NCBI GenBank assembly: GCA_900491605.1
Contig: UESW01001666.1
Span: 124,001-188,000 of the forward strand
Source of the DNA: Calamus simplicifolius
Taxonomy: Eukaryota; Streptophyta; Magnoliopsida; Arecales; Arecaceae
Reading direction: 5' to 3'
DNA: 64,000 bases
Shown: one piece after another, positions 45,316 through 59,252 of the stretch
Numbering within the stretch: the stretch's first letter is position 1
Layout: every line of letters begins with the position of its first letter
Notes under the pieces: generated by a model
Database searches by the model: none
Seen by the model: the letters and a program-made list of their open reading frames with translations, nothing else
Told to the model about the DNA's origin: nothing
Program-made: the position numbers and the translations under genes

Positions 45316-46482
45316 TGATGGCAACAATTTATCTCATGGGCTATAATTATCACATCCGAACCCGACTACGGGTCAGCCTTCTCTGCTCGGCCTCCGATGT
45401 GATCGGCCATCGTTCATATACTTCACTTCTAGGCAGCTTTAGAAGCCTTGACTCCAAGGTCATCCCAAGTATAGCCTTTGGCTCCCAACTTCATCTCGGA
45501 TCTTACTCTCGGATCCGACTGATCTGGACCTTGATCCAGACCCGACCTTTGCTCTCGAATACAGTTGTCTCCGTACTGACTCCAGCATCGGCCTTCGTAC
45601 TGACTCTAGCGTCGGTCCTAGTACCGATCCCACAGTTAGCTCCAATGCCAACCCTAGTATCGACTCCAGCATCAGCCCAACAGACCCCAATGTCGGCCTC
45701 ACCGACTCCAGCATCGACCTCAGTACCGACTCCAGCATCGGCCCCAGCACTGACTCCACAGTTGGCCCCAGTACCAGCCTGAGCGTCGGCCTCACCGACT
45801 CTAGCATTAGCATCATCGACCCAGCTCCCAGCACCGACCCTAGCATCAGTGGCCCCATGTGGCCCGCTACGCCTGTGGCTGCCACGTGGCCAAACCCGCT
45901 ATATGCGGTCCCCACATGCCTAGCTCCACCACTATCTGCATAGGACAACATACATGTGACATAGGGAACATACCTGGTAAGCACTGTAACGGCCGCCCAT
46001 GCCCTGTAGCAGCCTGTAGCATCTGTCCAAACCAAGCAGTATCTGCCAACTCTACAACGGCCTTCCACGCCTGACGGGACATGGCCTGCAGCTCTGACAA
46101 GTTATAAGAAGGCAAGCTCTACTATGCTGCCCCTATCATAAATGCTCTGACGAGTGATCGTGCCCCAAGACGAGCAGACTCCAAGCATTAATAAAATGGG
46201 TAAGAGGGACCCCGACTAGGTATGAACTTACAACACTCCTAAACGCTCATAGTTGCTCAAACAGAGGGTATCTCTCTAAGCCTCTCTCTTTTTCGAGCTT
46301 TCTCAAGCTCACGATTGTTGCTAGAGCACTGACTTAAGCGTCGGAGGGTCCCCGCCGAATCTCCGGTCTCTGGGACTTTTTGCAGGCTCCCGATCGAGCG
46401 AAGCCGCCGAAGGATCCTTGGTATGTCGAAGAAGGCGGCCAAACGCTCGTGGACGTTCGAGAAGGGTGATCTGACTACAACA
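45316..46482 (+). repeat. 5' LTR of the non-autonomous element
   Basis: 1167 bp. Contains a minisatellite of CCGACTCCAGCATCGGCCCC-type units at about 45580-45830, a TATA-like GTTATAAGAAGG at about 46100 and AATAAAATGG at about 46191, in the order expected for promoter and poly(A) signal. Confidence 0.88.
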
Positions 46483-48593
46483 GATTGACGCGCCAGGTAG
46501 GGGAGGGAGTGCATGGATCATCAATAATGCTAGCATGCAGATCTTTATCCCTCCAATCAAAAAAGATGGTGATGACAAAGCCCAAGAAGTTTCTACTAGT
46601 CATGGGGAAGAATCCCCACAATAAGCTGAGCAATAGGAAGCCAGCCTCTCTACTCCACCATCACCACTACTTCAAGCTACTCAAGCAAAACAATATGCCA
46701 CCCTCACCCTGCAAATCCAAACATTGATAACATCTATCTAAAAGCTGCTGGAGCGATATTCTATGCCACATGGCAGCAAATAGGAGCTTCGGCTCCTCCT
46801 CTAGTTGCTGCTCAGGCCAGCCATCTTTCGTCCCGCTGAAGATTTCCCCAGCAAGAACTCACCGTCATCAAGCTCACCAACAAGAGCATCCACAAGTTCA
46901 TTAGCGAGAGCAGTAAGAGCAAGCTCAAGCTCATCAACAAGAGCACCATCAAGCTCACCAACAAGCATCACAATCATGAAACCCCCCAAACGAGGGCACT
47001 GGCACCTCCCACCTCTAGTCGACATGATTTCCTAGGGGGCAGGTCATCAGCATGCTGAGGTATTCAAATCAGCGGAAGGAGACAAACTCTTCCCAAATAT
47101 TTCACAAAGGAGCTCCAGCCACCTAGGCAGGACCTCCAGCAAACAAGTAAGACCTCCAGTTTTCTTACAGTATGAAAGTCAACTTCTCAACACCCCTCGG
47201 GCCAATGCGAAGAAACCCCCAAGGCGGTTCCAAAAGGCATTCGAGCATGGTTCCAGCACCCTTGAGTTATCCTTCGGGCTTCAAAAGGCTTCCGAGCATA
47301 GTCCCAGTACCCTCGGATCACTCTCTGAGATTCAAAAGGCCCCCGAGCATGGTCTCAGCACCCTTGGGTCACCCTCTGGGGTTCAAAAGGCCCCCGAGCA
47401 TGGTCTCAGCACTCTTGGGTCATCCTTCGAGGTTCAAAAGGCTCCCGAGCATATCCCAGCACCCTCGGGTCATCCTCTGAGGTTCAAAAGGCCCTCGAGC
47501 ATGATCCCAGCACCCTCAGTTCACCCTTCAGGGTTCAAAAGGCTTCCAAGCGTGGTCCTAACACTCTGGGTCACCTTTTAGGGTTCAAAAGGCCCCAAGC
47601 ATGGTCCCAGCACCTTCGGATCACCCTTCGGGTTTAAAAGGCTTTCGAGCATGGTTCCACACCCTCGGATTACCCTCCGAGGTTCAAAAGGCTCTCGACG
47701 GCCTCAACTTTGCCTCAACGGCTTATTACAGCCTTAATGACAATACCATAGCCCCAACAGCTTCATTTCAGCCTCAGCGGCTTCAACTCTATCTCAGCAG
47801 CTAACGGCCAACTCGGTAAGGCCCTAACTCAAATTATACACCTGCAATAGATTGCTGGTTACTTTCAGCCATCCAAGAAGAAGCCCCAAGTCAACTCAAT
47901 TGGGAGAGACCAACATTTCAACTCACAGTTGATGAGCATTCCACCTCCAGACTTCACGTCAAAAGAAAATCCCAAGTCAGCTAACCATTGGAGAGACCAA
48001 CTCCCCAGCTCATAGTTGACGAGGCTAGCCGCTTCCAGCTAACCAAGAAGATCCATCCAGCTTTTGGGTAGTACTCTGACCCGTTCAGCCACCCAGGCTG
48101 TGCTCTAGTGGCACGACTCGGCCTCAGTGGCCTCATCTCAGTTTTGGCCTCAACTTTGCCTTAGTGGCCAACAGCCAACTCGGCAAGACCTTAACTAAAA
48201 ATTATGCATTTGTAATAGATTTCCATTCACCCTCAGCCACCCAGAAAGATAAAGTCAACTCATAGTTGGGAGAGACCAACTCCCCAGCTCACAGTTGATG
48301 AGGCTAGTCGCTCCTAGCCGACCAAGAAGATCCAGCCAGCTTCTCGGGTAGGACTCCGACTCGTTCGGCCACCCAAGCTGCGCTCCATCTCTGACCCAGG
48401 CTGTATCTCTGCCCTAGTGGTCTCATCTCGGCTTTGGCCTCAACTTTGCCTTAGCGGCCAACGGTCAACTAGGTAAGGCTTCAACTTAAATTATGCAACA
48501 GATGACAACAAGTCACCCTCAGCAAACCAATTAGAAGCCTAAGTCAACTCACAGTTGGAGAGACCAACTCTCTAACTCACAGTTGATGGCATA
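46483..48593 (+). other. Internal region of the non-autonomous element, left part
   Basis: Non-coding. 47227-47690 is a 50-bp tandem repeat of about ten copies (GGTTCAAAAGGCCCCCGAGC with CATGGTCCCAGCACCC). 47690-48590 has a longer repeat of about 350 bp in which CTCAACTTTGCCT, GTCAACTCACAGTTGGGAGA and GACCAACTCCC recur. Open frames of up to 102 codons come from the repeats. Confidence 0.75.
47227..47690. repeat. 50-bp tandem repeat, about 10 copies
   Basis: TTCAAAAGGC recurs at about 47280, 47332, 47382, 47433, 47483, 47533, 47583, 47633 and 47682. Confidence 0.9.
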
Positions 48594-51490
48594 TGTTGGC
48601 TCCCCTTACTCTTGGGGTCACCACCAGCAACCCTGCACACCTGCAGTAATTGGATGAGATTCTTCTAGCCTTTATGTAGTGCTCCATAAAGACCTAGGAA
48701 ACTTCAACAAATTATCACAAATGATAGGCACTCAAAATTTATCCCGATAAAAACTTTTTTATCTGCTCATATAAATAAATGTACATCACTAAAAAATCAT
48801 ATCAACACTAAGCATCATCCTGCTTCGATAATATTTTTCATGACATTCTCAGGCATATTACAAGATCATATTCACAATCGATAACATAATCACTATACTA
48901 ACATTATACTCATAATTTCTTCCAAAACATAAGTTTTTCTTTCATGACAAAAAGTCTAAGATACATCACCAAATCTCACTGTACATATACACATATGCAT
49001 ATACATAAATATCACCTCACTCTATCTCAATATAAAAGATTATCATCTATACACTCTTGCATCCAAGCAAGCTTCATCAGCTAAGGGTTCAATCTTGCTT
49101 ATCCTTTGATCCTGCCAGAGAAACTCACTAATTTGAAAGTAATTATCAATCATAGAGGGGTGAGACTAAGTCTCAGTGACTGAATAACCATCTAACCATA
49201 GAAAATAGAGAATCATAACATCATTTTAAAGCATAATAAACACACATACTACTCGTGTGAATATGTTATCTGAAAGCTTAAAATGTAGCTTATTCTTCAA
49301 ATAATATATATCATCAACTGAAGTATCATATCAATATTTTTTCATTGGAAACTATCTCCATACATGGATAATTATAGCTTTTTGAAATGATAAAAGATAA
49401 CTTATAACTTAGCTTATGCTTGCAACAATATACCAGTACTGAAATACTCTTTGAATAACTCATTTATAAAAATCCAAGTATGATGCAATACTTCATAAAG
49501 TATATATATACATTTCTTCATTTTACAGCCCAGACTTTCTTGCTCATCTCTCTAATCCCCACCGAGATTTAATTTTTGTCCATTGGCTTCTCTTTTCAAC
49601 TCATCCCCATTGGGATATGCATATATTTGGCCCGCTAGACCTTTTTATAAAACCAAATGCAAGTTTTTCTCAAACTTTATAATGCTGGGCAGTGTGTGAA
49701 ACCTCCAAGGTACCATCCTACAATCGTCCTCCTACAAGTGTACTCTCATCAGATGCAAGACTAGCAACAGGATCCCCGCACAAATAGCTCCCTTACCCAT
49801 GCGGTTCACCACCAAAGTGCTTTGTTCCTTAATCCTGGAACCTCGAGTTTCATCTCGCCCCCATGGGCTATATAATATAATAATCAGCTTCACTGATCTA
49901 TGATTCTCGCCCCTATGGGCTGCTTACAACCTGCCCCACTGGGCCCGATATAGAGTGCACTCACATTTGATTTTGGGGTTCATCATACGATCGAATCGTA
50001 AGGAGGTGCCGGCTCAATAGTAGTGTGCAATGCTCATGTTACAGCATAGTCTATAGGGTGATTAGTCTGATGCTCAATATGATACATGTATCAAAACTCA
50101 TACTTTATCTTTTGCTCAAAACTCATGCTTTAACTTATGTAATAGAATTCATGCTCAAAAACTCATGCATCAAAACGATGCATCAGAATATCATATACTA
50201 AGTTCTCATTTTTTTAAGTTTAAAACATATATATAATACTCTACTATCATACCACAGCTAGGTATTAAACATCACCATATTAGCTCAAAGATATATTTTT
50301 CCTTTGCTAGATAAGAAACTCACTCACCTCAGCAAAAATATCCTTTTAACTGGTACTCAAATCCGGTGTTCCTGCTCCCTAGAACAATCCTCCCGACCTA
50401 CATTAACATACGGACACAATAGCTATTAGGATAACCTGTACACAAGGTTTTTTTCTAAAACCATGCATGCATACATGATCTAACATCTGATATCTCATTA
50501 TTTTCTTCCATGCTTTCTCTATTCACTATTACCTCTCTATTATTTCAAGATACAAGAATCTAAGAAAAATTCGGAGCCATGCAAGGTTTAGGGAAGCTAT
50601 AGCTTACCTGGAGACAAGCACGAACCCTAAGCTTCCCCTTTCCTTTCTTCCTTTTTCTCTTTTCTTCTTCTTCTTTTCTCCTTCCTCTCTTTTCTTTCTT
50701 TCTTTCTTTCTCTTTTTTCTCACTGAAGCCATGTTATTTCCCCTTTTTCTTTTGGTGACTTGGGGACCAAGTCATAAACAGTAAGTTACTTAGGGGCTAA
50801 GGCATGAACAGTAGCTCAGCTAAATTTTTATTTTGCCTTTGATAGCTATTTATTACTATTCTTTTAAATTTAATACCTTTTATATAATATTTTAAGAAAT
50901 AACTTTGCCAACTCGAAGAGCTTGATTTTAAGAATGTAACAGTTTAAACGACACTCAAATCGAACTTAAAATGAAATAAATATAAAATTTTAAAGATTTA
51001 ACTCATGAAATCTGCAATCTTAGAGTCGGCTCTCGCAAATTTAGAGTCGGCTCCGCAAAACTTAGAGTTGACTCTAACAAATTTAGAGTCAGCTCTAACA
51101 TGAGGTAGAAATGCTAAATCTCTATTTTTAATTAAAGTCGACTCTACCTTCTATAGGAGTCGACTCTAAAGCATGCTGGAAGTTCTATACTGTGCCTGAG
51201 TCGACTCCACACTAATTAGAGTCGATTATAATTACTAAAAACATCATATAAGGGCAAAACTCAAACTAAACTTGATTTTTCTTGTATTTAAGCCTATTGG
51301 AACTCAAATCTCCTAAATTCTTAAATCAAAGTCATTAGCACCCAAAAATATACTCATTTACACCATAGATCTTTCTTCTTACATTTATCAAGTGGCCAAC
51401 ACACCCACACATCATTAAAACCATCAGACTTTCATTTTAAATAAAAATATCATTTATATTACTAAAATTACAAATTTTCAGGATGTTACA
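48594..51490 (-). repeat. 3' LTR of the nested chromovirus
   Basis: 2897 bp and AT-rich. It contains a CT-rich tract (about 50640-50710) and, at 51017-51235, a cluster of AGAGTCGACTCT-type palindromes. Confidence 0.9.
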
Positions 51491-51539
51491 ATTCTTCTGC
51501 CTTAAAAATTTTGTCCCCAAAATTTAGCTAGATATGTTC

Positions 51540-54500
51540 TTAAATAGATGGGGGTACTTCAATCTCATCTCATCCTCTCGTTCCCATGTAGCTTCCTCCT
51601 TTTGATGATTTAGCCATTAAACCTTAACTAAGGGGATTCTTTTATTGCGAAGCTACTTAGTCTCTCGGCTCAAGATTTTCACTGGTTCTAATATAAATGA
51701 CAAATTTTCCTATAGTCTACAGTCTCAGATTGAATCACATAGGAGAAATCTGGCACAAACCTCCTAAGCATCGAGACATGGAATACATTGTGAATTTGAG
51801 ATAGCTCTGGAGGTAAGGCCAATCTATAAGCAAGTGTCCCAACTTTTTTTAGAATTTCATAGGGTCCAATATACCTGGGACTCAACTTGCCTTTCTTTTC
51901 AAACCTCATAATACCTCTCCAGGGAGATGATACCTTCAGAAAGACTTTGTCTCCAACCACAAACTTTACCTCCCTATGCTTTTTATTTGCATAGCTCTTT
52001 TGTCTATCTGTGCTACCTTTAATTTAGCTCTTATGATCTTAACTTGATCTACTGTAAGCTGCACTAACTCTGGGCCTAACAGTCTCCTCTCTCCCTCCTC
52101 ATCCCAATACAATGGAGTTCTACATTTTCTCCCATATAAGGCCTCATATGGTACCATATCAATGCTAGAATGGTAGCTGTTATTGTAAGCAAACTCTACC
52201 AAGGGCAAATAGTCATCCAGCTACCAGAAAATTTCATGACACAAGCTCTCAGCATATCCTCCAGTGTCTGGATGGTTCTCTCAGATGACCATCAGTTTGG
52301 GGATGAAATGCTATACTAAACCTTAATTTAGTCCCCAAAGCCATTTGTAACTCTGTCCAAAATTGAGATGTAAACCTTGGATCTCTCTGAAACTATAGAT
52401 ACTGTCACACCATGCCTACTCATAATTTCATGCATATATAGTTTTGCTAATCTATCCAAGATAAAGGCAATCTTGATAGGCAAAAAATGAGCAGACTTAG
52501 TCAATCTATCAACTATCACCCATATAGCATCATTGCCTCCTCTTGTCCTTGGGAGTCCTACAATAAAATTCATAGTTATATACTCCTATTTTTACTCTGG
52601 CACAAACAGAGGCTGAAGCTTGCCAGCAGGACACTGATGTTTAGCCTTAATCTGCTGATACACCAAATACTTAGATACATACTCAGCTATCTTCTTTTTC
52701 ATTCCATTCCACTAGTAGTTTTGTTTGATAGTTCTATATAGTTTAGTACTACCTGGGTGCATAGAATAAGCTGAGCTATGTGCTTCCTTTAAAATCTGAT
52801 CCTTCACTGATTCCACAGTTGGCACACAAACTCTACCCTTGAATAATAACACCCCATCACTTCTAACAGAAAACTCTGATTGAGACCCACTCTAAATTAT
52901 TAAATCTCTAGCTTTTAGCAATTGCAGATCTAGCAGCTGAGCTTCGCTTATTTCCTCCAGCATCAGGGATCTCACTCTGAAAGTAGCCAACAAGGCTCCT
53001 GCTTCTTCTACAGCTAGTTTTGCATCTAACCTCCTTAACTCAATCATTAAGGGTAGTTGTACTGCTCTAACAGAAGCCAATGTGGTCATAGACTTCCGAC
53101 TCAAGGCATCAGCCACTACATTAGCTTTTCCTGGGTGATATTAATAGTGCAATCATAATCCTTAATCAATTCAATCCATTTTCTCTACCTTAAATTTAAT
53201 TCCTTCTGGTCAGAATATATTTCAAGCTCTTATAATCAGTAAATATTTAGCACTTTTTTCATATAGTTAATGCCTCAAACCTTCAATGCAAATATAACAA
53301 CAACTAGCTCCAAATCATGAGTGGGATAATTCTTTTCATGAGGTCTCAATGGTCTAAAAATATAAGCCACTACTTTCCCATTCTGCATTAAAACACACCC
53401 CAAACCCTTCAACGAGGCATCGTTATAGATCACATAATCATTGGCATTATCTTGGAGTATTAGAATTGTAGCTGAGTTTAATCTCTTTTTCAATTCATCC
53501 ATACTCTTCTGGCATTCATCAGACCAATCAAATTTGATATTCTTTCTAAGCAGTGTAGTCATAGGAGAAGCCAAAATTAAGAAATTTTCTATAAATTTTT
53601 ATAATATCCTGCTAGCCCCAAGAAACTTCTTACCTCAGTCTGATTGGTAGGTGCCTTCCAATTCACTATAACTTCAATCTTTTGAGGATCTACCATAATA
53701 CCTTTGGCTGAAACTACATGTCCCAAGAACTTTACCTCATCCAATCAAAATTCACTTTTATTGAATTTAGCATATAATTGCTTTTCTCTTAATAGCTGCA
53801 AAACTGTCCTCAGGTGCTGCTCATGCTCATCACCGCTTCTAGAATAAATCAAGATGTCATCAATAAATACTATTACAAATTTATCCAAGAATTATTGAAA
53901 TACTTGATTCATCAGGCCCAGAAAAGCAGCTGGAGCATTTGTCAAGCTAAATGGCATCACTAAAAACTCATAATGACCATATTTGGTTCTGAAGGCAGTC
54001 TTAGATATATCCTCATTCCTTATTCTCAACTGATGATACCCAGATCTTAAATCATTCTTTGAAAATACTGTGTCCCCTACAGCTAATCAAACAAATCATC
54101 GAACCTCAACAATGGATAATTATTTCTAATGGTTACCTTGTCCAACTATCTATAGTCTATACATAACCTCAAGGTACCATCCTTTTTTTACAAACAACAC
54201 TGGTGCACCTTATGGTGATATATTGGGTCTAACAAATCCTTTATCCAATAATTCTTGTAATTAGCTTTTCAATTCTTTCAATTCAGTGGAGCCATTCTAT
54301 AAGGTGCCCTGGCTATTGGTCTAGTATCTGGAACTAAATCTATACTGAAATCAAACCCTCTATCAGGAGATAACCCTGGCAGCTCCCCAGGGAATACATC
54401 TGAAAAATCGCTCACTATAAGGGATATCCATCAGTTCTAAACCATTACCCTCTAGGCTCACTACATAAGCTAGAAAGGCTTCACATCTCTTTGCTAGCAT

Positions 54501-54870
54501 TCTATTGTTTGACAAAGCTGAAATCACTTCTAAGGACAACCCCCTCCTATCACCAATGAAACCGACCTCTCTATCATCAGAAGCCTGTAACATCACCTCC
54601 TTCCTCGAACAATCTACCCTGGCTCTATGCACAGACTGCCAATCCATCCCCAGGATGGCATCAAATTCTTTCAAACTCAAAGGAATCAAATCTGCTGCTA
54701 ATTTCTGACCCTCCATAGAAATATCACAGCCTCTATACACCTGGTTTGCTATAAAAGGCCTCTCTATGGGCATAGATGCTTAGTAAACTCAATGAGATAA
54801 ATGAATGCGTAAATCCCGAATCAATCAAAATATAAGTATCATGATTATCGATGGGTAGTATACCTGCCAC
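51540..54870 (-). pseudogene. Nested chromovirus pol remnant
   Basis: On the - strand. Protease with ILIDSGFTHSFIS (about 54840-54800, DSG active site) through FDAILGMDWQSVHRARVDC. RT at 54300-53590 with FVIVFIDDILIYSRS (about 53885-53850). RNase H at 53574-53275 (DWSDECQKSMDELKKRL, VIYNDASLKGLGCVLMQNGKVVAY). Integrase at 53116-51966 with MADALSRKS at its start, MNFIVGLPRTRGGNDAIWVIVDRLTKSAHFLP and FAYNNSYHSSIDMVPYEALYGRKC. Then KLSPRYIGPYEILKKVG and HNVFHVSMLRRF. Stops and frame changes occur in every domain. Confidence 0.88.
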
Positions 54871-55059
54871 CACATCAGGATCAAACTGGACCTCCTGCTT
54901 GATCATGGCAATTACTCTGGCCTTAGCCTTGGAACACCGGATGACCCTCCTGGTTGATTAACATTAGGTCCCATCTGACTGATTGAAGCTGCAACCACTG
55001 TCACCCCTCTGACCAGGCTGTTCCCTTGGCACTATTGGCCCTTGGAAAAGCCCACCAGC

Positions 55060-56142
55060 CTACTGCCCTCTTCTAGGACAATCCCTCTTTAGGTGACCTA
55101 GATCACCACAAATATAACATCCCTTATTGCCCCTCTTACACTCTTCCAAATAAAGTCCATAATTATTACATGAAGGTATATTTCTTCCTCCATTAGAAGG
55201 ACGACCCTGCTCCCCTACATCACCAAACACCCTGCTGGTGGCAACCTGAGGCACACCCCCATAAGGCTTCCTTTGGGCTGGGCTAGATGCTGACACAGAT
55301 ACTGATCCCCTGCCCACATCACCAGAGCTCTAAAATCAAAATAAAACTATTCAACCCTTTGGGATTTCTTAAATGGCTAAGTCCTACTCATATATTCTTT
55401 TTAAATTTTTTTGGCTTTGAGTGCTCTCTGCACCAACTCAAAATAACTATTATAGGTCTGCATACGGATCTTAACTTTAATAGAAAATTTAATCCATCCT
55501 GGAATAGTCGGCGCCTCTCCCTCTCATCAGTCACCAAGGTTCCAGCAAACTGCGATAACTTAACAAAAGTGGCTTCATAATCTACCAAAACATCCTCCTT
55601 TGGGTTAGACTAAGGAAATCCCTCCTCTTCTGATCCCTATAAATCTCAAAAAAATATTACTGATGAAATTATTTTCTAAAATCTTCCTATGACAACTCCA
55701 TTCTCTGGGGCTGCCTGCTACAAACAGATCTCCACCAACTCTATGCTCTACCCTCTAACAAGAAGGTGGGGGATACTCAACTTCTGCTCCTCAGAGCATT
55801 CCATCACATCAAAGACCCTCTCTACCCTCTACAGCCAAGCCCCAGCCTGAAGAGGTTTAGTAGTTTCCTAGACTCTAGAGCCCCTAACTTTTGACTCTTT
55901 TCGCATTTCTCTCAGCATCCAAGTTTTTAGCTGGAAGGCTGGAACTAGCACCCACAACTGCTACCACAGCCTGAGTAATCATATCCACTAGCTCTGGCAT
56001 ACTGGACCCCTAAGTCTATACCTGAGATGGGTCTACTAGCACAGGGGTAGCAGACTACGAAGAAGACTCGGTCATCTGCTCTGAAGACATCTCCACCCTA
56101 GCCTCATTAGATACGGGCTCGGTGGAATCTCTAGAAGCCATT
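55060..56142 (-). pseudogene. Nested chromovirus gag remnant
   Basis: Starts MASRDSTEPVSNEARVEMSS (56142) and has the capsid segment DYEATFVKLSQFAGTLVTDERERRRLFQDGL (55585-55490). It ends with a CCHC zinc knuckle, CYICGDLGHLKRDC (about 55120-55080), followed by PRRGQ. Several stop codons interrupt it. Confidence 0.83.
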
Positions 56143-56374
56143 CTACCTAATCAACCTTTAACTAATCTTCTGGGTCTATGTTAACCTCTGTTTCTACCTT
56201 TACCTGAGAATTGCTCTGTCTCTCTAGGTGCCTTTGTAGTAATCATCTATAAGACATTATTCATTACATCAGTTTCATCATTCAATAACTAATCATAATC
56301 ATTCAATCATTCTAGACTCATACTCATACTTATTTCCCTAGGACCTAATAACCTAGGGCTCTGATACCATTAAT

Positions 56375-59247
56375 TATTGGCTCTCGTTACTCTTAGGGCC
56401 ACCGCTAGCAACCCTGCACACCTACGATAATCGGATGAGGTTCTTCTAGCCTTTATGTAGCTCTTCATAAAGACCTAAGAAACTTCAACAAATTATCACA
56501 AATGATCGACATCAAAATATGCATCATGATAAAAACTTTTTATCGTATGCTTATATAAATAAATATATATCATTACAAAAATCACATCAACACTAAGCAT
56601 CATCCTGCTTAGATAATATTTTTTATGACATCCTCAGGCAGATTACAAAAACACATTCACAATCGATAACATAATCACTGATATTAACATTATACTTATA
56701 ATTTCCTCCAAAATATAAGTCTTTTTTTCATGATAAAAGAGTTTAAGATACATCACCAAATCTCACTGTACACATACACATATGCATATACATAAATATC
56801 ACCCCACTCTATCTCAATATACAAGACTATCATCTATACACTCTTGCATTCAAGCAAGCTTCATCAGCTAAGGGTCCGGTTCTGTTTATCCTTTGATCCT
56901 GCCAGAGAGACTTACTGATCTGAAAGTAATTATCAATCATAGAGGAGTGAGACCTAAGTCCCAATGACTAGATAACCATCTAACCATGGAAAATAAAGAC
57001 CATAACATCATTTTAAAGCATAATAAACACACATACTACTCGTGTGAATATGATATTAGAAAGCTTAAAACGTAGCTTATTCTTCAAATAATATATATCA
57101 TAAACTGAAGTATCATATCAATATTTTCCATTGAAAATTATCTCCATACATGGATAATTACACCTTTTTCAAATGATAAAAGATAACTTATAACTTACTT
57201 ATACTTGCAACAATTTACCAGTACTGAAATACTCTTTGAATAACTCATTTATAAAAATCCAAGCATGATGCAATACTTTATAAAGTATATATACATTTCT
57301 TCATTTTACAGCCCAAACTTTCTTGCTCATCTCTCTGATCCCCACTGGGATCTAATTTTTGCCCATTGGCTTCTTTTTTCAACTCATCCCCATTGGGATA
57401 TGCATATATTTGGCCCACTGGCCCTTTTTATAAAACTAAATGTAAGTTTTTTTTTAAAACTTTATAATGTTAGGCTGTGTATGAAATCTTCGAGGTACCA
57501 TCCTACAGTCGTCCTCTTGCAGGTGTACTCTCATCGGATGCATGACTAGTAATATGATTCTTGCACAAATAGCATCCCTTACTCATGCGGTTCATCCAGC
57601 AAAGTGTTTTATTCCTTAACCCTGGAACCTTGGGTTTCATCTCTGTCCTCATGGGCTATATAATATAATAACCAGCTCTACTGAGCTATGATTCTCGCTC
57701 CTATGGGCTGCTTACAACTTGTCCTACTGGGTCTGATCTAGAGTGCACTCACCTCTGATCTTGGGATTCATCGTATGATCGAATCGCAAGATGCCGGCTC
57801 AATAGTAGTGTGCAATGCTCATGCTACAGCACAGTCTACAGGGTGATCAGTCCCATAGCTACCTGATGCTCAATATGATACATGCATTAAAACTTATACT
57901 TTATTCTTTTGCTCAAACTTATGCTTTAACTTATGTAATAGAACCCATGCTCAAAAACTCATGCATCAAAACCCATGCATCGGAATATCATATACTAAGT
58001 TCTTATTTTCCCAAGTTTAAAACATATATATAATACTCTACTATCATACCACAGCTATGTATTAAACATCACCATATTAGCTCAAAGATATAATTTTCCA
58101 TTGCTAGATGAGAAACTCACTCATCTCAGCAAAAATATTCTTTTAACCTTCCTAACCTATGTCAACATACGGATAGAATAGCTATTAGGGTTACCTATAC
58201 ATAAGGTTTTTCCCCAAAACCATACATGTATACATGATCTAACCTCTGGTATCTCATTATTTTTTTCATCCTTTCTCTATTCACTATTACCTCTCTATTA
58301 TTTCAAAATAAGAATCTAAGAAAAATCTGAAGCCATGCAAGGTTTAGGAAAGCTATAGCTTACCTGAAGACAAGCACGAACCCCAAGCTTCCCCTTTCCT
58401 TCCTTCCTCTTTCTCTTTCTTTTTCTTCTTTTCTCCTTTCTCTCTTTTCTTTCTTTCTTTCTTTCTCTCTTTTTTCTCACCGAATCCATGTTATTTCCTC
58501 TTTTTCTCTTGGTGACTTGGGGACCAAGTCATGAATAGTAAGTTTCTTAGGGGCTAAGGCATGAATAGTAGCTTGGCTAAATTTTTATTTTGCCTTTGAT
58601 AGCTATTTATTGCTATTCTTTTAAATTTAATATCTTTTATATAATATTTTAGGAAACAACCTTGCCAACTCGAAGAGCTTAATTTTAGGAATCCAACGGT
58701 TCAAACAACACTCAAATCGGACTTAAAACGGAATAAATATAGAATTTTAAAAATTTAACCCAGGAAATCTACATCTTAGAGTCGGCCCTAGCAAATTTAG
58801 AGTCAGCTCCCGCAAAACTTAGAGTCGACTCTAACAAAATTTAGAGTTGGCTCTAATATGAAGCAAAAATGCTAAATCTCTATTTTTCAATTAGAGTCAA
58901 CTCTACCTTCTGCAGGACTTTAAAGCGTGCCGAAGGTTCTATACCGTGCCAGAGTCGATTCCACACCAATTAGAGTCGACTCTAATTACTAAAAACATCA
59001 TATAAGTATAAAACTCAAACCAAACTTGATTTTTCTTATGATTTAAGCCTATTAAAACTCAAATCTCTCAAATTCTTAAATCAAAGTTATTAGCATCCAA
59101 AAATATACTCATTTACACCATAGATCTTTTCTTCTTACATTTATCAAGTGGCCAACACACCCGCACATCATTAAAACCATCTGACTTTCATTTTAAATGA
59201 AAATGCCATTAATATTACCAAAATTATAAGATTTTCAGAATGTTACA
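56375..59247 (-). repeat. 5' LTR of the nested chromovirus
   Basis: 2873 bp, collinear with the LTR at 48594. The palindrome cluster recurs at about 58772-58986. The inner end has mutated from TGTTGG to TATTGG. Confidence 0.9.
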
Positions 59248-59252
59248 GCATC

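Larger units (their letters stand above)
48594..59247 (-). mobile_element. Nested Ty3/gypsy chromovirus, decayed, TSD GCAT(A/C)
   Basis: LTRs 48594-51490 and 56375-59247 (+ strand TGTTGGCTCC / TATTGGCTCT to GATGTTACA). Flanks are GCATA (48589-48593) and GCATC (59248-59252), a 4-of-5 match. The initiator-Met tRNA primer site TGGTATCAGAGCC is on the - strand at 56357-56369. Gag, protease, RT, RNase H and integrase are encoded on the - strand. A chromodomain-like tail with stops reads KRIPLVKV...EEATWERED near 51640-51560. The element sits inside the non-autonomous element and is therefore younger than it. Confidence 0.9.

Noticed and set aside
45270..46068. 170- and 202-codon Pro/Thr/Ser- or Leu/Gly-rich frames
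   Set aside because: Translations of the LTR minisatellite (GACTCCAGCATCGGCC type) in both strands.
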